A stretch of DNA of 64,000 nucleotides from an uncultured PS1 clade bacterium. GTDB lineage: Bacteria; Pseudomonadota; Alphaproteobacteria; MED-G09. This document shows positions 52,535 through 64,000 of the stretch, in pieces. Every line of letters begins with the position of its first letter. Position 1 is the stretch's first letter. The translations under genes were made by a program, and so were the position numbers. Under the pieces are notes generated by a model, which was given only the letters and a program-made list of their open reading frames with translations, ran no database searches and was not told where the DNA came from. The DNA lies in assembly GCA_902626605.1 (NCBI GenBank), contig CACOFZ010000001.1, positions 99,501-163,500 on the forward strand. The letters are read 5' to 3'.

Positions 52535-53821
52535 ATGAAAAATAAAAAATCAATGAAAGATTTACCAGAGGTAAAACTTTTTAATAAATACATCGATGAT
52601 AAACCTATTGCTCTTGCTGTTTCAGGTGGTCCTGACTCTACTGCAATGATGCAAATAGCAGCTCTTTCAAAAAAATTAAAAAATAACAACGTTACAGTTA
52701 TTGTTGTTGATCATGGTCTTAGAGAAGAGTCAAAAAATGAAGCAAATATAGTTGGTCAAAATGCAAAATTACTTGGCTTTAAGTTTAAAATTCTTAAATG
52801 GGATGGTGTTAAACCAAAAACTCGTATTCAAGAAATAGCAAGAAAAACAAGATATAAATTAATGACCTCTTGGTGCAAAAAAAAAGGAATTGAAAAACTT
52901 TTCTTGGCGCACCATCTCGATGATCAAGTTGAAACTTTTTTAATGCGTCTTGGTAAGGGCTCTGGTGTTGATGGTCTTGCTGTTATGAATTATGTTACAG
53001 AAATATCTTCGCTTAAATTGGTGAGGCCTTTTTTAGAAATACCCAAGACCAGATTTATAAAAATACTGAGTATCACGAATCTTGAATGGATTTCGGACCC
53101 AAGTAATTTTAACTCAGATTATAAAAGGTCAAGGATTAGAAAAATTTTACCAATTTTATCTAAAGAAGGAATTAATTCAAAACAAATTGGCTTAGTAATA
53201 AAAAGGATGCGATCCGCAAAAGATGCTTTAAATACTCAAACTAATATTCTGCTAAAAAAATACTTATCAAATGTAGATAATGTGGCATATTTTTTGAATA
53301 AAGAATTATTGAAAGATGTAAAAGAAAAAGAGATATTACTCAGAGTTTTAGAAAAAATTTTTATGAATATTTCTGGATCTATTTATCCTCCAAGGAGAAA
53401 TAAACTTGAAAATATTATATCTTGGATTTTAAAAAATAATAATATTAAAGCCAAAACTTTAACTGGTGTGGTTGTTAGAAAAAGAAAAAGTGAACTAATT
53501 TTTTATAGAGAACCAGATGATTGTTATAAATCGGTTAATATTAGACCTCTGACTTCAAGGTACAGCTGTTGGGATGATAGGTTTTTTTTAAAAGCAAATA
53601 AATCTAATGATCTACAAATAAGAGCTCTTGGTGATGTTGGCATTAAGATATTAAAAGAAGAAAAGATACTAAAAAGACAAGGTTTTCAAAATGTTCCATT
53701 ATCAGCATGGAAAACAGTTCCAGGAGTTTGGTCAAAAAAAAGACTTATTTCAGTGCCAACTTTAGGTTATTGTAAACAAAAAGATTTAAAAATTTATATA
53801 AAATCGAATAAAAATATATAA
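52535..53821 (+). CDS. tilS: tRNA(Ile)-lysidine synthase
   Basis: A 428-residue N-type ATP pyrophosphatase. It has IALAVSGGPDSTAMM (PP-loop SGGPDS, about 25-30), VVDHGLREESKNEAN, LFLAHHLDDQVETFLMRLGKGSG and WISDPSNFNSDYKRSRIRK. The C-terminal half carries the weaker TilS C domain (LPLSAWKTVPGVWSKKRLISVPTLGY-like end). It modifies C34 of tRNA-Ile2 to lysidine and is essential in bacteria with that tRNA. It lies upstream of ftsH, a conserved order. Confidence 0.93.
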   Translation: MKNKKSMKDLPEVKLFNKYIDDKPIALAVSGGPDSTAMMQIAALSKKLKNNNVTVIVVDHGLREESKNEANIVGQNAKLLGFKFKILKWDGVKPKTRIQEIARKTRYKLMTSWCKKKGIEKLFLAHHLDDQVETFLMRLGKGSGVDGLAVMNYVTEISSLKLVRPFLEIPKTRFIKILSITNLEWISDPSNFNSDYKRSRIRKILPILSKEGINSKQIGLVIKRMRSAKDALNTQTNILLKKYLSNVDNVAYFLNKELLKDVKEKEILLRVLEKIFMNISGSIYPPRRNKLENIISWILKNNNIKAKTLTGVVVRKRKSELIFYREPDDCYKSVNIRPLTSRYSCWDDRFFLKANKSNDLQIRALGDVGIKILKEEKILKRQGFQNVPLSAWKTVPGVWSKKRLISVPTLGYCKQKDLKIYIKSNKNI

Positions 53822-53897
53822 ATGCACTAGTAATTCGTTATTTAGTAACTATTTATATATTTATGTAATTAACAATTGTTAAGAAAGAAGGTAAAAA

Positions 53898-55817
53898 GTG
53901 AATAACGGAAATTTAAGAAACTTTATTGTTTGGGTCATATTAGCATTTTCTTTATTAGGTTTATATAACTTAATTGATAATCCTATTGTTTCAAAGAATC
54001 AGTCAGAGATAACCTTTTCTCAACTTTTAGCTGAAGTCGATGCTGGAAATGTTGTAGATGTTGAGATTTCTGGCGATAATATTTCTGGTCATTATTCTGA
54101 TGGAAGATCTTTTAAAACATTTGCTCCTTCTGATCCATCTTTAATCGATAGGTTGTACAATAGGGGAGTATCAATATCAGCTAAACCAGAAAAAGAAGGT
54201 GGCTCAATTTTTCTAAATATACTTATCTCATGGTTCCCAATGTTATTATTAATTGCTGTATGGATCTTTTTCATGCGTCAAATGCAAGGGGGTGGCGGTA
54301 AAGCTATGGGCTTTGGTAAGTCAAAAGCTAAACTTCTAAATGAAAAAAGCGGTAAAGTTACATTTGAAGATGTTGCTGGTGTTGATGAAGCAAAAGATGA
54401 CTTACAAGAGATAGTTGAATTTCTAAAGGATCCGTCAAAATTTCAAAGATTAGGCGGTCGTATCCCAAAGGGAGCCTTATTGGTAGGACCTCCAGGTACA
54501 GGTAAAACATTACTTGCAAGAGCTATTGCTGGTGAGGCAAATGTTCCATTTTTTACTATTTCCGGTTCTGATTTTGTAGAAATGTTTGTAGGTGTAGGCG
54601 CTAGTCGTGTAAGGGATATGTTTGAACAGGCAAAAAAGAATGCTCCCTGTATAATTTTTATAGATGAAATTGATGCTGTAGGAAGATCTCGAGGAGCTGG
54701 TTTAGGTGGTGGAAATGATGAAAGAGAACAAACTCTTAATCAGCTTTTGGTTGAAATGGATGGATTTGAAACAAATGAGGGAATTATTTTGATAGCTGCT
54801 ACTAATAGACCAGATGTTCTTGACCCTGCTTTATTAAGACCAGGAAGGTTTGATAGGCAAGTCGTGGTTCCAAATCCAGATATAATAGGAAGAGAAAAAA
54901 TATTAAAAGTTCACGTCCGAAAAGTTCCAATATCTTCAGATGTTGATATCAGAGCGATAGCCAGAGGTACACCAGGATTTTCCGGAGCTGATCTCGCCAA
55001 TATTGTTAATGAAGCGGCATTACTTGCTGCAAGAAGAGGCTTAAAATTAGTTTCTAATGCAGAGTTTGAGGATTCAAAAGATAAAGTTATGATGGGTCCA
55101 GAGAGAAGATCTATGGTTATGACTGAGGAGGAAAGAACTCTAACTGCATATCATGAAGCTGGTCATGCATTGGTTTCTTTGAATTATTCTTCTTCTGATC
55201 CAATTCATAAGGCAACTATTATACCTAGAGGACGCGCTTTAGGTATGGTAATGCGGCTACCTGAAAGAGATCAAATTTCTATTACTAGAGAAAAAATGTT
55301 TGCTAATCTTGCTGTAGCAATGGGCGGAAGAATTGCTGAAGAAGAAGTATTCGGTTATGATAAAGTCACTTCAGGTGCGTCATCTGATATTAAGCAAGCA
55401 ACTGACTTGGCAAGAGCCATGGTTATGCAATACGGAATGTCTGAAAAATTAGGTTTTTTATCCTATGGCGATAATGAAGAAGAGGTTTTTCTTGGAAGAT
55501 CTGTTGCTAGAACTCAGAGTATGTCTGAAGAAACACAAAAACAAGTTGACTCAGAAGTTAAAGTAATAGTTGATACGTCGTATAAAAATGCTGAAAAAAT
55601 AATAAAAGATAAAAGAAAAGATTTAGATATTATTGCCAGAGGATTACTTGATTATGAAACACTTACTGGTAATGAAATAATCAATCTTTTAAAAGGTATT
55701 GATCCAACAAGGGAAAATCCATCAGATGATGATAAAGGTTCAAAAACGTTATCGGGATCTGTTCCGAAAACAGGAGGAAAAGCTCAAAAATCAGAACCAG
55801 GTCTTCAAGGTACTTAA
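53898..55817 (+). CDS. ftsH: ATP-dependent zinc metalloprotease FtsH
   Basis: A 639-residue membrane AAA protease. Two membrane helices (about 9-26 and 107-125) flank a periplasmic domain. The AAA module has [20 protein letters not shown] (Walker A), [15 protein letters not shown] (Walker B) and the SRH with [19 protein letters not shown]. The protease site is [11 protein letters not shown] (HExGH), with the third ligand in [16 protein letters not shown]. The start is GTG at 53898 with AAGAAGG upstream. It degrades misfolded membrane and regulatory proteins, including LpxC in related bacteria. Confidence 0.97.
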   Translation: MNNGNLRNFIVWVILAFSLLGLYNLIDNPIVSKNQSEITFSQLLAEVDAGNVVDVEISGDNISGHYSDGRSFKTFAPSDPSLIDRLYNRGVSISAKPEKEGGSIFLNILISWFPMLLLIAVWIFFMRQMQGGGGKAMGFGKSKAKLLNEKSGKVTFEDVAGVDEAKDDLQEIVEFLKDPSKFQRLGGRIPKGALLVGPPGTGKTLLARAIAGEANVPFFTISGSDFVEMFVGVGASRVRDMFEQAKKNAPCIIFIDEIDAVGRSRGAGLGGGNDEREQTLNQLLVEMDGFETNEGIILIAATNRPDVLDPALLRPGRFDRQVVVPNPDIIGREKILKVHVRKVPISSDVDIRAIARGTPGFSGADLANIVNEAALLAARRGLKLVSNAEFEDSKDKVMMGPERRSMVMTEEERTLTAYHEAGHALVSLNYSSSDPIHKATIIPRGRALGMVMRLPERDQISITREKMFANLAVAMGGRIAEEEVFGYDKVTSGASSDIKQATDLARAMVMQYGMSEKLGFLSYGDNEEEVFLGRSVARTQSMSEETQKQVDSEVKVIVDTSYKNAEKIIKDKRKDLDIIARGLLDYETLTGNEIINLLKGIDPTRENPSDDDKGSKTLSGSVPKTGGKAQKSEPGLQGT

Positions 55818-55839
55818 TAAATCTTTTTTGGGGGATTGA

Positions 55840-57195
55840 TTGAATAAAAAACTCTTTGGTACCGATGGTATTCGTGGAACAGTAAATGAATCATATTTAA
55901 CTGCTGACACCGCATTAAAATTAGGGATTGCTGCCGGAAAAGTATTTACAAGAGGTCCGCATATTCATCGTGTTGTTATAGGAAAAGATACTAGAGTATC
56001 TGGATATATGCTTGAAACAGCTCTAACATCAGGTTTTACATCTGTAGGAATGGATGTTTTCCTATTTGGTCCAATCCCAACACCTGCAGTTGCTTTTTTA
56101 ACTCAAGCGTTAAGAGCTGATATTGGTGTAATGATAACAGCATCCCATAATACTTATGAGGATAATGGTTTTAAATTATTTGGACCAGATGGTTACAAAC
56201 TATCAGATGAAAAAGAACTTGAAATAGAAAACTTAATGCTATCAGAGGATTTGTTAAATTTTCCTCGTTCAGAATATATCGGCAGAGCCAAGAGAATAGA
56301 TGATGCTCAAGCTAGGTATATTGAATATGCTAAAAGATCCTTTCCAAAAGATAAAACTCTTGAAAATATTAAAATTGTTCTTGATTGCGCTAACGGTGCA
56401 TCTTATAAAGTCGCCCCCGAAACATTTTGGGAACTTGGAGCACAAGTGACAGTTATTGGTAATCAACCAAACGGAAAGAATATTAATCTTAACTGTGGTT
56501 CTACAAATACTGATTTATTAAAAAAAACAGTTATTGAGAAAAGTGCAGATATTGGTATAGCACTTGATGGTGATGCTGATAGAATGATTGTTGTCGATGA
56601 AAAAGGAAAAGAAGTTGACGGCAATCTTTTGTTTGCTTCAATTATAAAGAATTTGAGTGATAGAGATATGATTGGGAATAAATCTGTTGCTTCAACAATT
56701 ATGGCAAACTTTGCACTAGAAAAATATTTATCAAGTATCGGAATTAATCTCATCCGAACAAATGTTGGCGATAGGCATTTAGTAAAAAGCATGAGGGAAA
56801 ATGATCTACTAATAGGCGGTGAACCTTCCGGTCATATTGTAATGAGAAATTTTGGTACAACAGGTGACGGATTGATTGCTTCTCTTCAAGTTTTATCTAT
56901 GATGACCTATGAGGATAAACCAATTAGTGAACTTACGGATTTATTTGAACCTTATCCTCAAAAGAATATATCAGTATCAATAAAGAATAAAAATCCTCTT
57001 AATGACCCAATCGTAAAAAAAGTAATTAAAGAACAAGAATTATCCTTAGCTAACAATGGAAGAATTATTGTTAGAGAGAGTGGAACAGAGCCAATTATAA
57101 GGGTTATGGTTGAGTCAAAAAAGAAAGCATTGATAAATGATATTTGTGAAATAATTGTTTCCACTATAGAAAAATCTGTAAATACAAATAACTAA
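55840..57195 (+). CDS. glmM: Phosphoglucosamine mutase
   Basis: A 451-residue phosphohexomutase giving glucosamine-1-phosphate for UDP-GlcNAc. It has KLFGTDGIRGTVNE, IGKDTRVSGYMLE, VMITASHNTYEDNGFKLFGP (phosphoserine loop), GIALDGDADRMIVVDEKG (metal site), GGEPSGHIVM and VRESGTEPIIRVMVES (phosphate-binding). The start is TTG at 55840, with GGGGGA upstream. It follows ftsH by 22 nt. Confidence 0.97.
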   Translation: MNKKLFGTDGIRGTVNESYLTADTALKLGIAAGKVFTRGPHIHRVVIGKDTRVSGYMLETALTSGFTSVGMDVFLFGPIPTPAVAFLTQALRADIGVMITASHNTYEDNGFKLFGPDGYKLSDEKELEIENLMLSEDLLNFPRSEYIGRAKRIDDAQARYIEYAKRSFPKDKTLENIKIVLDCANGASYKVAPETFWELGAQVTVIGNQPNGKNINLNCGSTNTDLLKKTVIEKSADIGIALDGDADRMIVVDEKGKEVDGNLLFASIIKNLSDRDMIGNKSVASTIMANFALEKYLSSIGINLIRTNVGDRHLVKSMRENDLLIGGEPSGHIVMRNFGTTGDGLIASLQVLSMMTYEDKPISELTDLFEPYPQKNISVSIKNKNPLNDPIVKKVIKEQELSLANNGRIIVRESGTEPIIRVMVESKKKALINDICEIIVSTIEKSVNTNN

Positions 57196-57244
57196 ATCCC
57201 CTTAATTATAAATTTCATTTGACTAAAAGTTTGATAGATTATAT

Positions 57245-57302
57245 TCCCATAAATGGGTTACCCTTCCCCAACGGGGGGCAACTATCTGGAAGGGTAGAGT
57301 AA
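57245..57302 (+). ncRNA. Structured serC leader RNA (serC-motif-like), sequesters the ribosome binding site
   Basis: A small hairpin CCCA-TAAA-TGGG (57246-57257) is followed by ACCCTTCC (57260-57267), which pairs perfectly with GGAAGGGT (57288-57295). That second arm is the serC Shine-Dalgarno, 7 nt before ATG 57303. CCCC-AAC-GGGG (57266-57276) forms a competing or nested hairpin sharing C66-C67. Folding of the 8-bp stem would block initiation, and opening it would allow it. Location directly before serC-serA matches the serC RNA motif described for alphaproteobacteria. I identify it by position and folding, not by alignment to that model. Confidence 0.6.
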
Positions 57303-58472
57303 ATGATAAAAGAAAAGCCATTAAACAAGCCTGTATGTATGAATTTTTCATCAGGTCCTTGTACAAAAAGACCAGGATGGAGCGCAAATTCTCTTGATCA
57401 CGCTCTCTTAGGTAGAAGTCACAGAAGCAAAGAAGGTAAAATAAAGCTAAAAAGTGCTATTGATAAAACAATAGATATCTTAGGTATTCCTGACGGATAT
57501 AAGGTTGGAATTGTCGCTGGCTCTGATACTGGAGCTATAGAGATGGCGATGTGGAATTTATTAGGATCTAAACCTGTTGAAATTTTAGCTTGGGAAGTAT
57601 TTGGAAATGATTGGAAAAAAGACATTATAGAACAATTAAAAATTCCAAATTCAACACCTCATACTGCCGATTTTGGATATTTACCTGACCTTGCAAAAGT
57701 TAACTTTAATAATGATGTTATATTTACTTGGAACGGGACTACTGCTGGAGTTAAAGTTCCTAATGCCGATTGGATTCCTGAAGAAAGAGAAGGGTTAGTT
57801 CTCTGTGACGCTACATCAGCAGTTTTTGCCCAAGATGTTGAATGGACTAAGCTAGATGTTGTAACTTATAGTTGGCAAAAAGTTCTTGGCGGAGAAGCAG
57901 CTCACGGAATTATTGTACTCAGCCCTAAAGCTCTAAGTCATTTAGAAAACTTCTCTCCTAATTGGCCTATTCCTAAGATTTTTAGACTAACCAAAGAGAA
58001 TAAAATTATTGAAGGTGTTTTCAGAGGTGAAACCTTAAATACTCCATCTATGTTATGTGTAGAGGATTATCTCGATGTTCTTAATTGGGTAGAAAAAATT
58101 GGCGGTTTGAGCTCATGCATCGCAAGAGCAAATAAAAGTCTATCTAATATAGAAAGTTGGATTGATAATTCAGATTTTTTTGATTTCTTATGTGATAGAG
58201 CAGAATCCAGATCTAATACTTCTGTTTGTCTAAAGTTTAATAAGGCTGACATAATTAATAAAGATGAAGAATGGCAAAGAAAACTTGCAAAAGAAATAGG
58301 TTCTATTCTTGAAGAGGAGGAGGTTGCCTTTGATATTGTTAATCATAGAAGCGCACCCCCTGGTTTAAGAATATGGACTGGAGCTACAGTTGAAAGTTCT
58401 GATGTTGAAAAACTTTTACCTTGGATTGACTGGGCTTATGAGAAAGCTTTAACCAATATCGATAGCAATTAA
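57303..58472 (+). CDS. serC: Phosphoserine aminotransferase
   Basis: A 389-residue PLP enzyme of the alphaproteobacterial SerC type, converting 3-phosphohydroxypyruvate to phosphoserine. It has MNFSSGPCTKRPGWS, GRSHRSKEGKIKLKSAID, VAGSDTGAIEMAMWN, IFTWNGTTAGVKVP, DATSAVFAQDVEW and TYSWQKVLGGEAAHG with the PLP Lys in SWQK (about residue 193). The structured leader covers its ribosome binding site. serA follows after 10 nt. Confidence 0.96.
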   Translation: MIKEKPLNKPVCMNFSSGPCTKRPGWSANSLDHALLGRSHRSKEGKIKLKSAIDKTIDILGIPDGYKVGIVAGSDTGAIEMAMWNLLGSKPVEILAWEVFGNDWKKDIIEQLKIPNSTPHTADFGYLPDLAKVNFNNDVIFTWNGTTAGVKVPNADWIPEEREGLVLCDATSAVFAQDVEWTKLDVVTYSWQKVLGGEAAHGIIVLSPKALSHLENFSPNWPIPKIFRLTKENKIIEGVFRGETLNTPSMLCVEDYLDVLNWVEKIGGLSSCIARANKSLSNIESWIDNSDFFDFLCDRAESRSNTSVCLKFNKADIINKDEEWQRKLAKEIGSILEEEEVAFDIVNHRSAPPGLRIWTGATVESSDVEKLLPWIDWAYEKALTNIDSN

Positions 58473-58482
58473 GGAGCTAGTT

Positions 58483-61379
<2,897 letters not shown>

Positions 61380-61422
61380 ATTTTACTTGCAAGCATTAAT
61401 AAACCGTTATAACAAAACATAT

Positions 61423-61504
61423 GTCCAAGGGGTGCCAATTGGCTGAGATGGTAATAACCAATCCCTTTGAACCTGATCCGGTTAATTCCGGCGTAGGAAT
61501 GGAT
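61423..61504 (+). ncRNA. TPP riboswitch (thi-box)
   Basis: The hallmark blocks are present in order: AGGGGTGCC, GGCTGAGATGG, CCCTTTGAACCTGATCCGG, and TTAATTCCGGCGTAGGAA. P1 can pair TCCA (61424-61427) with TGGA (61500-61503). CTGAGA binds the pyrimidine and the GCGTAGGAA side contacts the pyrophosphate in this family. The 5' end is uncertain by a few bases. No terminator is obvious in the 60 nt before the TonB-receptor gene (start 61564), so translational control via its ribosome binding site (GGAG, about 61553) is likely. Confidence 0.95.
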
Positions 61505-61563
61505 TTTTCTCTACAGCCACGTATTAATCGTTTCTGCATAGTATAATTTGTAGGAGTAATTTT

Positions 61564-63762
61564 ATGCGATATTTTTTTTATATTTATCTTTTGGTCTTTA
61601 GCATTAATTTTGTGTCAGCCCAAGAAACTCAATCTCAGTTAAGAATAGATGAAATTGTTGTAACAGCGGAGTTTAATGATGTTGATGCATATAATATTTC
61701 TTCAAGCATTTCTGTTATTAGCGAAAATGATATCTTTAAAAGAAATGCCAACCATTTAGAAGATTTGCTCTTTATAACTCCAAATGTGAACTACTCATCC
61801 GGTGCATCAAGAGGGAAGTTTTATCAAATTAGAGGTATTGGTGAGAGAAGTGAATTTACAGAACCTGTAAATTATTCCGTTGGCGTTATTATAGATGGTA
61901 TAGATTTTACAGGTATTGCTCTAGGAGCATCAACATTTGATGTAAAGCAAGTAGAAGTTCTTAGAGGTCCTCAAGGAACTCTCTACGGAGCAAATGCTCT
62001 AGCTGGTTTAATAAATATTGTTAGTAATGATCCAACCGAAAATTTTTATTCAGAAATATCTGGTTCAATTTCAGAATTTGGGGGAAAAGATTTTGGAATT
62101 ATTCTAAGTAATTCAAATGATAATAATTTTGGTTATAGGCTGGGTTTTAAGAATTCAAAAAGTGATGGATTTGTCAAAAACATTTACCTAAACAGAGATG
62201 ATACAAACGATATTGATGAAACAATTTCCAGAGCTAAATTTACAAAAAATAATGATACCACGAAATTAACTTTAAATATTTTTTATGCTGACATTGATAA
62301 TGGTTATGACGCATTTAGTCTTGATAATACTCGAACTACGTATTCTGATGAGCCTGGCTATGATAGGCAGAAAACTACTGCAGCATCTGCTAAATTTGAA
62401 AAAACTCTTAGAAATAGTCATACTATCGAAATCCTAGCAAGTTTTGCTGATTCAGAGCTTGGTTATGCTTATGATGAAGACTGGAGTAATACAGGAATTT
62501 GCGAGAAAACACCCTGTGACTCTGCATTATTTGGTTTTGACTGGTGGTACTCATCTTTTGATAGCTTCAATCGTGACAATACAAATCATTCCATAGATTT
62601 ACGATATATTTCAAATTCTGAAAATACTAATTGGGTTGTTGGTCTATATAATAGAGATCAAGATATAAATCTTATAAGAAAATATACTTATTTGCAGAAT
62701 GATTTTAAAAGTTCTTTTGATACTAGAAATTCAGCAATTTATGGTCAATTTACTAATAACCTTACAGACAAAATAAAATTTCAAGCTGGCTTAAGGTATG
62801 AAGATAGGAAAGCTGATTATTTAGATAATAACGGACCTATTCCAGAGGGCTTCTTTTGTATAGAAATTTATCCAAGGCCAGACAGTTGTCTTTTTGATAA
62901 TAAGTATTCTAAATCTGAAAACTTTTGGGGAGGCCAAATTTCTTTACAAAATCAAATAATTGAGAACACTATGATTTATGCACTGTTATCAAGAGGCTAT
63001 AAACCTGGTGGTGTAAATATTGACGGCCAAATTAGTCAACAAAATCTTAACTATGACTCTGAAACAATGTGGAATTATGAGTTAGGTGTAAAAACAAATA
63101 ATCAAAATAAAACTATTTTTTTACAAGCTTCTGTTTTTTATCAAGATCGAGATGATGTTCAAACTAAACAAAGTTTAGTTACCTCCATAGATAGCGGAAT
63201 TGTGGGTGGAGATTGTCCATGTAGCTTTGCTGATTATATTGGGAATGCTGCTTCAGGAAGTAATTATGGTCTTGAACTTGAGTTTCTTTGGATACTAAAC
63301 AATAAAATAGAAATTTTTTCAACTCTAGGACTTCTTGAAACAGAATTTAAAAATTTTATTAGCTACTCTCATATTAATGCTGACCCCGGAAACGGTAGAG
63401 GTTTTGATTTATCTGGAAGAGAACAGTCACACGCTCCAAAATACCAATTTAATTTATCATTAAATTATAATTTAAGTGAAAATTTATTCTTTAACTTAAA
63501 TCTTGAGTCAAAAGATGAATTTTATTTTTCAGATAGACATGATGCTAAATCTAAAAGTTATAATCTTTTAAATTTTGCGGTTTCTTATAAGAAAAATTCC
63601 TACGAAATCAATTTTTATGGAAAAAATATAACTAATGAGGATTATCAGACAAGAGGCTTTGGTAGCTTTGGAAATGATCCAAGAAAATTTTATATAACCG
63701 AACAATATAATCAATATGCTGCACCAAGAGTATTTGGTATTAATGGTAAAAGATTCTTTTAA
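61564..63762 (+). CDS. TonB-dependent receptor, predicted thiamine (precursor) uptake
   Basis: A 732-residue outer-membrane receptor. It has a signal peptide (MRYFFYIYLLVFSINFVSAQE), a TonB-box-like DEIVVTAEF (about 29-37), a plug domain with DLLFITPNVNYSSG, RGIGERSEF, VGVIIDGIDFTG, VEVLRGPQGTLYGANALAGLINIV, and a beta-barrel ending in APRVFGINGKRFF with a C-terminal Phe. It lies directly under a TPP riboswitch and is followed 13 nt later by a PnuC-like permease gene, so it most likely imports thiamine or a precursor. The substrate is inferred from control and neighbour, not from the receptor sequence. Confidence 0.9.
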   Translation: MRYFFYIYLLVFSINFVSAQETQSQLRIDEIVVTAEFNDVDAYNISSSISVISENDIFKRNANHLEDLLFITPNVNYSSGASRGKFYQIRGIGERSEFTEPVNYSVGVIIDGIDFTGIALGASTFDVKQVEVLRGPQGTLYGANALAGLINIVSNDPTENFYSEISGSISEFGGKDFGIILSNSNDNNFGYRLGFKNSKSDGFVKNIYLNRDDTNDIDETISRAKFTKNNDTTKLTLNIFYADIDNGYDAFSLDNTRTTYSDEPGYDRQKTTAASAKFEKTLRNSHTIEILASFADSELGYAYDEDWSNTGICEKTPCDSALFGFDWWYSSFDSFNRDNTNHSIDLRYISNSENTNWVVGLYNRDQDINLIRKYTYLQNDFKSSFDTRNSAIYGQFTNNLTDKIKFQAGLRYEDRKADYLDNNGPIPEGFFCIEIYPRPDSCLFDNKYSKSENFWGGQISLQNQIIENTMIYALLSRGYKPGGVNIDGQISQQNLNYDSETMWNYELGVKTNNQNKTIFLQASVFYQDRDDVQTKQSLVTSIDSGIVGGDCPCSFADYIGNAASGSNYGLELEFLWILNNKIEIFSTLGLLETEFKNFISYSHINADPGNGRGFDLSGREQSHAPKYQFNLSLNYNLSENLFFNLNLESKDEFYFSDRHDAKSKSYNLLNFAVSYKKNSYEINFYGKNITNEDYQTRGFGSFGNDPRKFYITEQYNQYAAPRVFGINGKRFF

Positions 63763-63775
63763 AAGAGTGTAAATA

Positions 63776-64000
63776 ATGCTTCTTGAGGTTTTTGCAGTAA
63801 TTTTTGCTATTGCTTATTTATTGCTTGCTGTAAGACAAAATATTTTATGTTGGTATGCAGCATTTATTAGTACCTCGATTTATATTTTTTTATACTGGGA
63901 TGTTTCATTATATATGGAGTCTATCCTAAATATTTATTATTTATTAATGGCAATTTATGGTTGGATAAACTGGAAAAATAGGAAAGATAAAATTAATTTA
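63776..64000 (+). CDS. PnuC/PnuT-like vitamin permease, cut by window edge
   Basis: The first 75 residues of a small integral membrane protein: MLLEVFAVIFAIAYLLLAVR, LCWYAAFISTSIYIFLYWD, ILNIYYLLMAIYGWINWK. The NILCWY and YLLMAIYGWINW segments are characteristic of the PnuC family (nicotinamide riboside, riboflavin and thiamine permeases). Location under the TPP riboswitch with a TonB receptor points to the thiamine subtype (PnuT). The frame is open to base 64000; the family is usually about 190-240 residues. Confidence 0.85.
   Translation, partial: MLLEVFAVIFAIAYLLLAVRQNILCWYAAFISTSIYIFLYWDVSLYMESILNIYYLLMAIYGWINWKNRKDKINL

Overview
The window looks like a streamlined, AT-rich alphaproteobacterial chromosome, most likely marine and free-living. 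Three things point to Alphaproteobacteria. First, small families typical of that class are present: the TrcR/DUF1013 regulator, DUF1192, DUF1244 and the split PntAA/PntAB/PntB transhydrogenase. Second, characteristic gene orders are present: rpmJ-pyk-N-formylglutamate amidohydrolase-DUF1244, tkt-gap-pgk-fba, zapA-5-FCL-YmdB-YebC, and tilS-ftsH-glmM. Third, a structured leader lies directly upstream of serC-serA. Gaps are very short, many neighbouring genes overlap by 1-8 nt, TTG/GTG starts are common, and I found only one textbook intrinsic terminator. The link to low-GC marine clades (SAR11 or HIMB59-like) is inference.

Layout. 1-6.4 kb (minus strand): a truncated glutamate synthase large subunit behind a leader with two perfect palindromes, an orphan acyl-CoA carboxyltransferase and a POT peptide transporter. 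6.5-27.2 kb: a cell-surface locus. It holds an FkbM-like methyltransferase, a Gly/Ser-rich lipoprotein, and a 2062-residue RTX/S-layer-like protein with its own terminator. These are followed by a methyltransferase, two GT4 glycosyltransferases and rmlCBDA for dTDP-rhamnose. Convergent to these is a complete type I secretion operon (TolC-like, ABC exporter, HlyD-like) led by a small uncharacterised protein. 27.3-31.4 kb: a 2OG-Fe(II) oxygenase, a TPR protein, tRNA-Val(GAC) and two tandem TPR-2OG oxygenase paralogues.

31.4-43 kb: an alpha/beta hydrolase, an unusual nucleotidyltransferase-cupin fusion, rpmJ, pyk, an N-formylglutamate amidohydrolase without a normal start codon, DUF1244, pntAA-AB-B, rpsU, purEK, trcR, DUF1192 and rpmE. 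42.5-49.1 kb (minus strand): tkt-gap-pgk-fba-efp-suhB-like, a central-carbon operon. 49.3-61.4 kb (plus strand): a small coiled-coil protein, zapA, 5-formyl-THF cyclo-ligase, YmdB-like, YebC, a PD-(D/E)XK nuclease at the position usually held by ruvC, tilS, ftsH, glmM, a structured RNA, serC, serA and purA. 61.4-64 kb: a TPP riboswitch ahead of a TonB-dependent receptor and a PnuC/PnuT-like permease that runs off the window, together a predicted thiamine-uptake unit.

The most coherent accessory system is the surface locus. I read it as a putative S-layer: a giant calcium-binding protein exported by a dedicated type I system, a lipoprotein sharing a promoter-region block with it, and sugar-nucleotide and glycosyltransferase genes that could build the polysaccharide it attaches to. 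The nuclease replacing ruvC, the Fur-like box upstream of gltB, the TPR-oxygenase cluster and the nucleotidyltransferase-cupin fusion also deserve attention.
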